A DNA stretch of 64,000 bases from Microthrixaceae bacterium (lineage in GTDB: Bacteria > Actinomycetota > Acidimicrobiia > Acidimicrobiales > Microtrichaceae). Positions 16,497 to 23,849 of the stretch are shown piece after piece. The stretch covers positions 1 to 64,000 of the forward strand of contig JADLFH010000015.1 of assembly GCA_020845705.1 (NCBI GenBank), in the 5' to 3' direction. Position numbers and translations under genes: made by a program. Every line of letters begins with the position of its first letter. The stretch's first letter is position 1. The notes under the pieces are model-generated. The model was not told the DNA's origin and ran no database searches. It was given only the letters and a program-made list of their open reading frames with translations.

Positions 16497-17897
16497 TCAG
16501 AGTCCCGCGGCGACCAACAGCTCGCGGTAGGCGCCTTCGATGCAGCTCGCCAGCAGCTTCGGCTCCTCCACCGCGGCGGTGTCGGTCACGAGCCCCATGT
16601 TCAGCGAGCCCCGGTACGACATCGTGGTCAGGTTGAACGCGGTGCCCGCGAGTGGCCCGATCGGGTAGTTGCCCTCCATCAATGCTCCGGCCAGGTAGAT
16701 GTCGAAGGGGGCCGCGCGAATGTTGGAAGTCACGAAGTCGACCGCGGATGACGTGCGATACCCCGCCCACACGAGGAGCGGGTGCGGAAGCAGGTTCAGC
16801 GCCGCGGCCAGCGGTTCGACCGCGCCCACTGCGGGCTCCTCCCGCGTCCGGGCCAACAGTTCGTGAACCTGCGCGAAGCGTTCTGTGGGCGACAAGTCGC
16901 CGGCGGGTAGGACGGTCTGAGTGGGAGCGAACAGGTTTCCACCAGCGGAGCGATCACTCCCGCGGGTGCTCACCGGCATGGCAACACGGAGTGCCTCCAC
17001 CGGCATCCCGGCGCGGCGGTGGTACTCGGCCGCCCCGGCCAATACGCCGGTGACGAAGAAGTCGTTGACCGACCCGCCCAGCAATCGTCCTCCCTCCTTT
17101 GCAGCGACGAGCGACACGTCGATCAGATCAAGACGCCGCTCCAGTGACCGTTGTCGCCACAGCGGAGACAGCCGGGACTCGGTCACGCGTGCCTGTCGCG
17201 CGGTGCTGCGGATCAGGTCGATGCCTCTGGCGGTCGACCCCAGAAGTGATCCCGGGTTGGTCAACCACTCGCGCGCCCGGTCGCTGCGTTGACGGAGCAG
17301 GTCGAGTTGGTGTCGGCTGAGGTGCGCCACGGTTTCGGTCACGCTGTCGAGAAAGCCGGGTACATCGACGGTGGGAGGCGACTCGATCGGAGGAGGTTCG
17401 GCAGCGTTGCGTTCGAGGTCGATGAACTGCTCGGAGATGCGCAGACCGCCGATTCCGTCGGTCACTGCGTGATGCAGCCGTTGCAGCATCGCAGCGCGAC
17501 CGTCGACCATGCCTTCTATCACTACGAAGTCCCACAACGGACGTGAACGATCGAGTGGTTCAGCGAACAGCTCCATCGCCATGTCGAGCATCGCTCGCTG
17601 GGATCGGTGTCCCTTCAGCGTCACGCGCCGCACATGGCGGTCGATGTCGAAGCCGGCATCCGGAATCCATCGGGGCGGCGCGAGCCCTCCAAGCGTCTCG
17701 ACGATCCGTTGACGCAACCGCGGGATCGCCGCCGCCGCGCGGTCCAGGCGGGTGCGGAGGCGACGCCAGTCGGGCGTGGTGTCGAGGATCGTTAGGTTCG
17801 CGATGGTGGAGGAGAGCCGGGGATCCGCGTCGAGGCGCCATAAGAGCGCCTCGAACTGGCTCATGTGGCCTGTGTCGTGCTGGGGGCGCTCGGCCAT
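16497..17897 (-). CDS. Wax ester synthase/diacylglycerol acyltransferase (WS/DGAT)
   Basis: Bifunctional-type acyltransferase that esterifies fatty alcohols or diacylglycerol with acyl-CoA to make storage lipid. The active-site motif HHAVTDG is intact near residue 140, and the C-terminal DUF1298-like region contains the conserved FVTSNIRAAPFDIYLAG. ATG 17897 (MAERPQHDTG) is selected over the ORF start at 17918 because TACGCT lies seven bases upstream. It follows the PAP2 and RecB-like genes on the same strand with a five-base gap, so an operon is possible. A PAP2 phosphatase next to a DGAT is suggestive, since phosphatidate phosphatase makes its substrate. A second WS/DGAT occurs at 34734. 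Confidence 0.9.
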   Translation of the reverse strand: MAERPQHDTGHMSQFEALLWRLDADPRLSSTIANLTILDTTPDWRRLRTRLDRAAAAIPRLRQRIVETLGGLAPPRWIPDAGFDIDRHVRRVTLKGHRSQRAMLDMAMELFAEPLDRSRPLWDFVVIEGMVDGRAAMLQRLHHAVTDGIGGLRISEQFIDLERNAAEPPPIESPPTVDVPGFLDSVTETVAHLSRHQLDLLRQRSDRAREWLTNPGSLLGSTARGIDLIRSTARQARVTESRLSPLWRQRSLERRLDLIDVSLVAAKEGGRLLGGSVNDFFVTGVLAGAAEYHRRAGMPVEALRVAMPVSTRGSDRSAGGNLFAPTQTVLPAGDLSPTERFAQVHELLARTREEPAVGAVEPLAAALNLLPHPLLVWAGYRTSSAVDFVTSNIRAAPFDIYLAGALMEGNYPIGPLAGTAFNLTTMSYRGSLNMGLVTDTAAVEEPKLLASCIEGAYRELLVAAGL

Positions 17898-17902
17898 TGG
17901 CC

Positions 17903-18445
17903 TCAGCGTAGGGGCCACTTACGCCTGATTGAGCGGCCGATTGCGGCTCCCACGACAACGCCTCCAACAACATCGGAACCATGGTGGATTCGGACGTGAA
18001 TTCGGCTTGCGGCCACGACTGTGGCCACCAGGACCATCGCGGTGGTGGTCCATGGTCGCTGACGGCCGGCAGTGAGGACCACGGCGCATGCTGCCGCTGA
18101 CGCGTGTCCGCTCGGGAAGCTCGAGGTCCGGGGAGTTCGCAGGCGATGAGCTCGTTCCTCCGGTGATGAGGTCGGCCGCTCTCTGCCGAACATGGCCTTG
18201 ATTGGGCCGTTGACCAGAGCCGACTCGATGCCCAGCCCGACAGCGAGTCTCAAGGCTCGCCGCTCCGCGGCTTCGTCGCCGAGCGCTGCCGTGGTGGTGG
18301 CGGCGATGAGCCAGATCAACGAGTGATCCCCGAGCTCGGAGGCCGCGTACATGATCCGGTCGAGCTTGGGCCGGCCACGGAGACGGTCGAAGAAGCGATC
18401 GGAGGCCGCGTCGAAGCGGGCGACGGTGCCGGCAGCGGCAGTCAT
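17903..18445 (-). CDS. PAP2 superfamily phosphatase
   Basis: 180-aa membrane-associated phosphatase of the PAP2 family, which dephosphorylates phosphatidic acid, undecaprenyl diphosphate or related lipids. All three motifs are present: KAMFGRERP (KX6RP), FPSGHAS (PSGH) and SRIHVRIHHGSD (SRxxxxxHxxxD). The gene begins at ATG 18445, which overlaps the stop of the RecB-like gene (ATGA), so the longer ORF to 19084 is a frame artefact. Because it directly precedes a WS/DGAT gene, a role in supplying diacylglycerol is plausible but inferred. Confidence 0.87.
   Translation of the reverse strand: MTAAAGTVARFDAASDRFFDRLRGRPKLDRIMYAASELGDHSLIWLIAATTTAALGDEAAERRALRLAVGLGIESALVNGPIKAMFGRERPTSSPEERAHRLRTPRTSSFPSGHASAAACAVVLTAGRQRPWTTTAMVLVATVVAASRIHVRIHHGSDVVGGVVVGAAIGRSIRRKWPLR
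17905..17910 (-). promoter_or_regulatory. -10 hexamer of the first WS/DGAT gene
   Basis: TACGCT ends seven bases before ATG 17897 on the minus strand. It lies at the 3' end of the PAP2 gene, so the WS/DGAT may have its own leaderless transcript in addition to read-through. Confidence 0.4.
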
Positions 18446-19287
18446 CCTGTGGAGGCGAAGGTCATCGATGTGGAGGTGCGCTCCAGCTCGACGGAGACGG
18501 CCGGGACCAGGGACAGGTCGCCGCCGACCGCCGGGCAGAAGGCTTGGAAGGCGCACCAGTCGCAGAGGCGCGACGGCTTCGGTTGGAAGTTCTCGCGTTC
18601 GCACGCACGAGTGATCGCGTCCCATATGGCGAGGACCTTGCGTTCGAGTCCCCGGGTGGACTGCTCGGTGGGCGTGGCGATGATCATCTGGGGCTTTTGG
18701 CCGAGATACATGAGCTGGACCCGTGCCGGGCGCCGCCCGAGGAGCTGCTCGCACATGAACGCGTAGAAGTGCACGCCGCCGAGGCGCGCACGTTCCTGCT
18801 GCTCGGTGGGCGCCCGGCCGGTCTTGTAGTCGGTGACGACGAGCTCGCCTTCTGCATCGAGCTCGAGGCGGTCGATGATGCCCCTGAGCCGCAGATCGCC
18901 CACCTCGACCTGCAATCGGAGCTCGATGCCGATGGGGGAGACCGCGGCTGGGTCTTCGAGGAGGAAGTAGCGATCCAGCATCTTCGAGGCGTCGGCGAAG
19001 AAGGACTCGGCCGCGGTGTCGTCGAGTCCGAGCCCGGTGAACTCCGGGTTCATGCCGAGCTCGGCCATCGCGTCGACGAGGCACTCCTGGGCACGCTCGA
19101 CGCTGCGGCGATGCGCCGGTTCACAGAAGAGCAACTCGAGGGCTCGGTGCACGAGCGTGCCTTTGACGGCAGGTGCCGAGGGCGGCTCGGGGAGGCGGTC
19201 GATCGCCGAGAACCGGAAGGCGAGGGCGCAGTCCTGGAACGCGGACACCTTCGAGGGCGACAGCGAGGTGGGTAGCTCGAAGGCCAT
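18442..19287 (-). CDS. RecB-like PD-(D/E)XK nuclease with probable Fe-S cluster
   Basis: 281-aa single-domain nuclease of the RecB/Cas4/AddB-type PD-(D/E)XK family. The fold is marked by GTLVHRALELLF, LRGIIDRLEL and VVTDYKTGRAP (the D...DxK core). A Cys near residue 19 (FQDCALAF) plus C-terminal LCDWCAFQAFCP gives the four-Cys pattern of iron-sulfur-stapled nucleases such as Cas4 and AddB. No CRISPR array or cas gene is nearby, so it is probably a DNA-repair or recombination exonuclease. ATG 19287 has TAGCAT six bases upstream, and the stop overlaps the PAP2 start. Confidence 0.83.
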   Translation of the reverse strand: MAFELPTSLSPSKVSAFQDCALAFRFSAIDRLPEPPSAPAVKGTLVHRALELLFCEPAHRRSVERAQECLVDAMAELGMNPEFTGLGLDDTAAESFFADASKMLDRYFLLEDPAAVSPIGIELRLQVEVGDLRLRGIIDRLELDAEGELVVTDYKTGRAPTEQQERARLGGVHFYAFMCEQLLGRRPARVQLMYLGQKPQMIIATPTEQSTRGLERKVLAIWDAITRACERENFQPKPSRLCDWCAFQAFCPAVGGDLSLVPAVSVELERTSTSMTFASTG

Positions 19288-19293
19288 GAGCCG

Positions 19294-19299
19294 ATGCTA
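19294..19299 (-). promoter_or_regulatory. -10 hexamer of the RecB-like nuclease gene
   Basis: TAGCAT ends six bases before ATG 19287 on the minus strand, consistent with a leaderless transcript for the nuclease-PAP2 unit. Confidence 0.5.
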
Positions 19300-19425
19300 C
19301 GCATCGCCCCTGACAGTGGACTGCCATGCCGCTGGGTTGGGCTGGTTTCGGCAGTGGAACGCGGCATGCCGTGGGCCGATTACGGTGATGGTGCCCGGGG
19401 GATCCGCAGCGCAGCGGGAGGCGCC

Positions 19426-20571
19426 ATGACTCCAACTCCGACCGTCGCCGTCGTGGGTGCAGGTCCGGCGGCACTGGCCGCTGCTCGTCGGCTTCGGGCG
19501 GAGTCGAGGCTCAAGGTGCTGCTGGTCGCCCCTGATGGGGTGTCGGACTACCTCGGTGGATCCCTTCCGGTGGCGACCGGCGATGCCGATGTCTCGCAGT
19601 TCCGGGCGCAGGTCGAACTCGACGGTGTCGAGGTGCTGGCGGCGTCCGCGGAGGCGGTGGGGACCGGTTTCGTGCGGGTCGGGGGTGCCGAGCTGAGCGT
19701 TGATGCGGTGCTCGCTGCGCCGGGCCTTGCCACCGAGGCACTCGGGATGCCCGAGGCCGGCTCGGATCGTGCGATGGTGAGCTTCTGGGACCTGACGGGG
19801 GCGGCGATGGCGGCGCCTGTCATCTCCGGGTTCGAGCGGGGGGTGCTCACCGTCGTCATAGCGACACCGCTGTACCGCTGCCCGCCGGCCCCCTACGGTC
19901 TGGCGATTCGCCTGGCGCGGCGTGCGACGCGACTCGGTCTGGATGTCCGGGTTCGGCTGAGCACTCCTGAGCCGAAGCCCCTCGCAGCGGTCGGGACGGC
20001 GGTGACCGAGTTGTTGGTCAACTCATGTGAGGAGGCGGGAGTGGAGCTCCACTTCGACGTGTTGCCGGAGCCGGATGCGCTGGCCGCGGGACACGTCGTC
20101 GATGCCAGGGGTGCGGTGCCCTCGGCCGACCTGTGGGTCGTGGTGCCTCCCCACCGGGCACACCCGCTGCTCGCGGATCTGGCAGGACCGAACCACCTGG
20201 TGCCCGCCGATGGGTGGGGTCGCACCGCTGCCGAGGGCGTTTACGTCGCCGGTGACGCGCTCTTCAGTCCGTTCCCTCGGGCAGTCGCTCCGGCCGCGGC
20301 CTCTGGGGTTGCCGCTGCCGAAGGAGTACTCGTGGATCTCGGGCTGATCGACGAGGTGAAGCCCAAGCTTCCGGAGCCGGACTGCTTCGTCGACCAAGGC
20401 GACGGCCTCTACAGTCGCATCCAGATCAGCTACCCCTCAGGGCCCCCTCCGGTGGGTACACCCCGAGTTGTGGTCAGCCCGCCCGAGTCGGCGAACTCGA
20501 TCGGCTTCGACGACGCAGTGGCACGCTGGCGGAACCAGGCGCTCAGCCCAGACCGCGACTGTCCTGTTTGA
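19426..20571 (+). CDS. FAD-dependent pyridine nucleotide-disulfide-type oxidoreductase
   Basis: 381-aa flavoprotein. The N-terminal dinucleotide-binding motif is VVGAGPAALAAARRL, and a second FAD-contacting segment GVYVAGDALFSPFPRA appears near residue 270. The architecture resembles sulfide:quinone reductase or flavocytochrome c-like flavoproteins, but I cannot see a convincing redox-active Cys pair, so the specific activity is open. ATG 19426 follows GGGAGG by four bases and is preferred to the ORF-track start at 19294. It is divergent from the RecB-like gene. Quinone, ferredoxin or other acceptors are possible. Confidence 0.7.
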   Translation: MTPTPTVAVVGAGPAALAAARRLRAESRLKVLLVAPDGVSDYLGGSLPVATGDADVSQFRAQVELDGVEVLAASAEAVGTGFVRVGGAELSVDAVLAAPGLATEALGMPEAGSDRAMVSFWDLTGAAMAAPVISGFERGVLTVVIATPLYRCPPAPYGLAIRLARRATRLGLDVRVRLSTPEPKPLAAVGTAVTELLVNSCEEAGVELHFDVLPEPDALAAGHVVDARGAVPSADLWVVVPPHRAHPLLADLAGPNHLVPADGWGRTAAEGVYVAGDALFSPFPRAVAPAAASGVAAAEGVLVDLGLIDEVKPKLPEPDCFVDQGDGLYSRIQISYPSGPPPVGTPRVVVSPPESANSIGFDDAVARWRNQALSPDRDCPV

Positions 20572-21412
20572 GGGCGGTGTCGACCGACAAGGCGGCGGCC
20601 ACGACCAACGACAGGAGCGGCTGGGGGAGTTGGCGGTGCAGTTGCACCACGTAGTTGTCCGCCGTGGTGAACAGCGTCTTGGCGAGCCCTTCCCACGTCT
20701 TGGTGATGCGCGCCACCTCTGCACCTGTGTGGTCCTGGATGTTGAAGTTCCACGCTCGCCAGTTCTCGGCGTTGATCGAGCCCAGTTCCTGACCGTTGGC
20801 TTGGAGGGAGAAGTGGATCTTGCCGATCATGTTGTCCTGCACGATCCGACCGATCTCACCGCCGTCGGGATGTTCCACCAGGATCGTGGACTTGAAGACC
20901 TTCGCCGGTCGGGTCAGCCTCAGCTGGCAGGTGCCGTCCAGCGCGGAGATCTCGAGGCGATGCGTCATGAACTGGTCGAGGTTCGTGAGCACACGCAGCG
21001 CCTTCTTCGCGGCCGACTGGCCCACCTGGTTGACATAGCCGATCTGTTGGCCGCCCTGGTTGAACACCGAGTACTGGTTGGTGACCTCCAACAGCTTCGC
21101 CTTCTGGCTGACCACCAACACGGGCTCGCCCCAGATGGTGCCGTCGCCGGTGGTCGCCGGCTGGGCGATGCCGGCACCACCCCAACCGCCGCCGCTGACC
21201 ATCTGTTGGACCTGATCCGCGTTGGGGGTGCCGCCCACGCTGAGGGCGGAATCGATCCGGTCGGCGAGGTTCGCGTTCAGCGGATCCTGTTGTTGGTGGC
21301 CGTTGTCGGTGACATGGTCGGTCCAGCTGTTTCCGTCCCAGTAGCGGAGCTGGTGGCGGCCGGTGGGGTCCGCGTGCCAGCCGGCGGGGACGCTTGATTG
21401 GGTATCGCTCAC
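20543..21412 (-). CDS. DUF2510 plus scramblase-like (LURP1-type) protein
   Basis: 289-aa protein combining an N-terminal DUF2510 module (AGWHADPTGRHQLRYWDG, with its typical Trp and Gly pattern) and a C-terminal phospholipid-scramblase/LURP-one-type beta barrel from about residue 95, with VVSQKAKLLEV, WNFNIQDHTG and ITKTWEG, ending in a hydrophobic helix LLSLVVAAALSV that may anchor it to the membrane. GTG 21412 has TACGGT seven bases upstream, so the ORF-track start at 21493 is rejected. Lipid scrambling is not established for bacterial members; a membrane-associated role is all that can be inferred. The 3' end overlaps the convergent flavoprotein gene by 29 bases. Confidence 0.75.
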   Translation of the reverse strand: MSDTQSSVPAGWHADPTGRHQLRYWDGNSWTDHVTDNGHQQQDPLNANLADRIDSALSVGGTPNADQVQQMVSGGGWGGAGIAQPATTGDGTIWGEPVLVVSQKAKLLEVTNQYSVFNQGGQQIGYVNQVGQSAAKKALRVLTNLDQFMTHRLEISALDGTCQLRLTRPAKVFKSTILVEHPDGGEIGRIVQDNMIGKIHFSLQANGQELGSINAENWRAWNFNIQDHTGAEVARITKTWEGLAKTLFTTADNYVVQLHRQLPQPLLSLVVAAALSVDTALKQDSRGLG

Positions 21413-21419
21413 GACGCCC

Positions 21420-21425
21420 ACCGTA
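21420..21425 (-). promoter_or_regulatory. -10 hexamer of the DUF2510-scramblase gene
   Basis: TACGGT ends seven bases before GTG 21412 on the minus strand, consistent with a leaderless transcript. Confidence 0.5.
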
Positions 21426-21486
21426 GCTTCATGGCCGAAGTCGTCGCCCTGTACCGTGATCGACTCGACAAGGGGGCAGCAGGCAC

Positions 21487-22809
21487 ATGGCAATCACCGA
21501 CACGCGCTGGGTGTCGAAGGCGCCGAAGCTGAGCCACGTCGCGTCGTTCGACTGGATCCGTGGCTTTGGGATCTTCGGTGTCATGATCGGCCATTCCTTC
21601 GCGATGGACACGCTGTCCTTCGCGGGAATCGTGGACATCTTCTTCGTGATCTCCGGATTCCTCATCACGACCCTGCTGCTCCAGGAGCACCGTCGATACG
21701 GTCGGATCGACCTGAAGAAGTTCTACGCCAGGCGGTCGCTCCGCCTTTTGCCGCTGCTCTACGTGTTCCTCGCGGTGATGGGCGTCGCGGCGCTGGTGGC
21801 GAAGTTCAGCGGTCTGTTGGACGGAACCATCTACACGCTCAAGGAGCTCGTGAAGGAGTCGCTCACGGCGGGGCTCTACGTGCACAACATCTTCTTCCCG
21901 ACACTGGGCGGAGCCTGGTACGGCCACCTGTGGACGTTGTCGGTGGAGGAGCAGTTCTACCTGGTGGTCGGCGTGTTCATGGTCTTCGGGCTCACCCGCG
22001 GCTGGATCAGGCCCGTGACGTGGTTGCTCGTGGCCCTCGTCGCCGTCATCCAGATCACCCGACTGTTCGCCGTCACCGGTCCGTTCAAGGGACTTGCCAT
22101 GGCGGTCTGGCTCCAGAGGCCTGACTCGCTCATGGTCGGGATGCTCGCTGCGATCGCCAACGCACACATCGCCGAGCCGATGTCGAACCGCACACGGTCG
22201 CTCATGAAGGTCGGTGGTTGGATCGGAGCTGTCGGGATCTTCGCCTCGGTTTGGGCCTCCACGTCCCTGGCTCGCAGCCGCCTGGGCTTCGACATGCCGT
22301 TCTGGCCCGGTGATCCGAACTACTCGACGGATCCCGAGAAGGTGGTCCGGAAGTTGATCGACGCGCCGGGGTGGCGGCTGGAGATGGACCGCGTCTACTG
22401 GTTGCAATGGGGATTCACCGCGTCGAACTGGTCGTTCTTCCTGGTTACGTTGCCCGCATTCCGCGTGGCCGAATGGTGGCCGAACAAGGTGATGAGCTGG
22501 AAGCCCCTGGTGCGGATCGGCGGTCTGTTCTCCTACGGGCTCTACATCTGGCACTACCCGGTGCAGCACTTCGCCCGCCTGGTTACCGGGACAACTCACG
22601 ATGCGTGCAGTGCCGCGGAGATCGTGAACACCACGACCTGTCGTCCGGGTGACCACTACCGGATGACGGGCATCAATCCCGTGCTCCAGCTCCTGTTGGA
22701 CTGCCTGCTGCCGTTCATCCTCGCGGTGCCCGCGTACTACCTGGTGGAGCGCAAGGCGCTGGAGATCAAGAACCGTTTCCAGGTTGAACGCGCGGCCAAG
22801 CCGGAGTGA
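21487..22809 (+). CDS. Acyltransferase 3 (OafA/YrhL-type) membrane protein
   Basis: 440-aa polytopic membrane O-acyltransferase that modifies sugars, exopolysaccharide or lipids at the cell surface. Family marks are FDWIRGFGIFGVMIGHSF (the substrate-facing Arg and His), DIFFVISGFLITTLLL, KKFYARRSLRLLPLLY and LWTLSVEEQFYL. About ten hydrophobic segments are visible, and FSYGLYIWHYPV near the C-terminus is also typical. No SGNH domain is fused. The RBS AGGGGG precedes ATG 21487. The acceptor is unknown; the nearest cell-envelope genes are the flippase cluster 9 kb downstream. Confidence 0.88.
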   Translation: MAITDTRWVSKAPKLSHVASFDWIRGFGIFGVMIGHSFAMDTLSFAGIVDIFFVISGFLITTLLLQEHRRYGRIDLKKFYARRSLRLLPLLYVFLAVMGVAALVAKFSGLLDGTIYTLKELVKESLTAGLYVHNIFFPTLGGAWYGHLWTLSVEEQFYLVVGVFMVFGLTRGWIRPVTWLLVALVAVIQITRLFAVTGPFKGLAMAVWLQRPDSLMVGMLAAIANAHIAEPMSNRTRSLMKVGGWIGAVGIFASVWASTSLARSRLGFDMPFWPGDPNYSTDPEKVVRKLIDAPGWRLEMDRVYWLQWGFTASNWSFFLVTLPAFRVAEWWPNKVMSWKPLVRIGGLFSYGLYIWHYPVQHFARLVTGTTHDACSAAEIVNTTTCRPGDHYRMTGINPVLQLLLDCLLPFILAVPAYYLVERKALEIKNRFQVERAAKPE

Positions 22810-22819
22810 CTCCCGAGAC

Positions 22820-22841
22820 CTGACGACGCGCTGACGACGCG
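22820..22841. repeat. Two-copy 11-base tandem repeat between convergent genes
   Basis: CTGACGACGCG is repeated twice without a gap, 11 bases after the acyltransferase stop and before the convergent SDR stop. It may be a replication-slippage duplication or part of a terminator; no function can be assigned. Confidence 0.7.
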
Positions 22842-22857
22842 GGATTGTCGGTGTCGC

Positions 22858-23760
22858 TCAGCCCTCTTCGGACAGGATGCCCAACAGCTTCACGAGCTCG
22901 TCCTGCGGTCCCTCGGGGACGATGTAGCCGTCCTGGTTGCGAACCTGATCCCAGTTGTCCCGCACGTCTTCGACCGTGTGGCCGTTCTTGTACCAGCCGG
23001 GGGTGAGGCCTATGAAGAAGCGTGATACGGAACCGCCCGCCACGGAGAAGACCTCACCCGTGACGGGGCAGTCCTCGTGCGCCAGCCAGCACACCGTGGG
23101 CGTTATCTCCTCGGCGGCGAGCTTGTCGCCGAAGCCGCCCAGCAGTTCCTCGGTCATGCGTGTCTTGGCAACCGGGGCGATGGCGTTGGCCTTGATGTTG
23201 TACTTGCGACCCTCGTTCGCCAGGACGCGGGTGAAGCCGACCAGGCCCATCTTCGCCGCTCCGTAGTTCGTCTGGCCGAAGTTGCCGAGGATTCCGGAGT
23301 TCGAGCTGGTGTTCACCACCCGGCCGTAGCCCTGCTCGCGCATGAGGACCCAGGCGGGCTGGGTGACGTAGAAGGCTCCCAGCAGGTGCACCGAGATCAC
23401 CGGTTCCAACAGCTCCGGCGTCATGTTGTGGAACGACTTGTCGCGGAGGATGCCGGCGTTGTTGATGACGATGTCGACCCGGCCGAACGCGTCGACGGCG
23501 CTCTGGACCAAGGCCTTGCCACCCTCCGGCGTCGCCACCGAGTTGCCGTCTGCCACGGCCTCGCCACCAAGTGCGTTGATCTCCTCGACGACCCGTTCCG
23601 CTGGGCCCTTGTCGCCGCCCTCTCCCGAGACGGACCCACCGAGATCGTTCACCACGATCCTTGCGCCACGGCGGGCCAGCTCCAGAGCGTGGGACCGTCC
23701 CAGGCCACCGCCCGCGCCCGTGATGATCGCAACCTTGCCGTCGTAGCCGAGATCTGCCAT
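22858..23760 (-). CDS. Short-chain dehydrogenase, peroxisomal MFE2/HSD17B4-like
   Basis: 300-aa SDR with the nucleotide-binding motif ITGAGGGLGRS (residues about 12-22), the NNAG motif, Ser in NTSSNSG and YGAAK for the catalytic Tyr and Lys. The extended C-terminus and the VVNDLGGS signature match the (3R)-hydroxyacyl-CoA dehydrogenase domain of multifunctional enzyme type 2. It may oxidise 3-hydroxyacyl-CoA in beta-oxidation, consistent with the acyl-CoA synthetase 90 bases upstream and the MaoC hydratase elsewhere. GGGAGG precedes ATG 23760 by seven bases. Confidence 0.85.
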   Translation of the reverse strand: MADLGYDGKVAIITGAGGGLGRSHALELARRGARIVVNDLGGSVSGEGGDKGPAERVVEEINALGGEAVADGNSVATPEGGKALVQSAVDAFGRVDIVINNAGILRDKSFHNMTPELLEPVISVHLLGAFYVTQPAWVLMREQGYGRVVNTSSNSGILGNFGQTNYGAAKMGLVGFTRVLANEGRKYNIKANAIAPVAKTRMTEELLGGFGDKLAAEEITPTVCWLAHEDCPVTGEVFSVAGGSVSRFFIGLTPGWYKNGHTVEDVRDNWDQVRNQDGYIVPEGPQDELVKLLGILSEEG

Positions 23761-23849
23761 CTGTCGTTGCCCTCCCAGTAGTGAAGTGGGCGATCAGGTT
23801 AGCGATGGGGCCGCATCACGGTGCCATCCGGTGCCGTAGAGGCCGTGGT

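Noticed and set aside
18442-19287. Cas4 of a CRISPR system
   Set aside because: No repeats, cas1/cas2 or other cas genes are in the window; the protein fits general RecB-like nucleases equally well.
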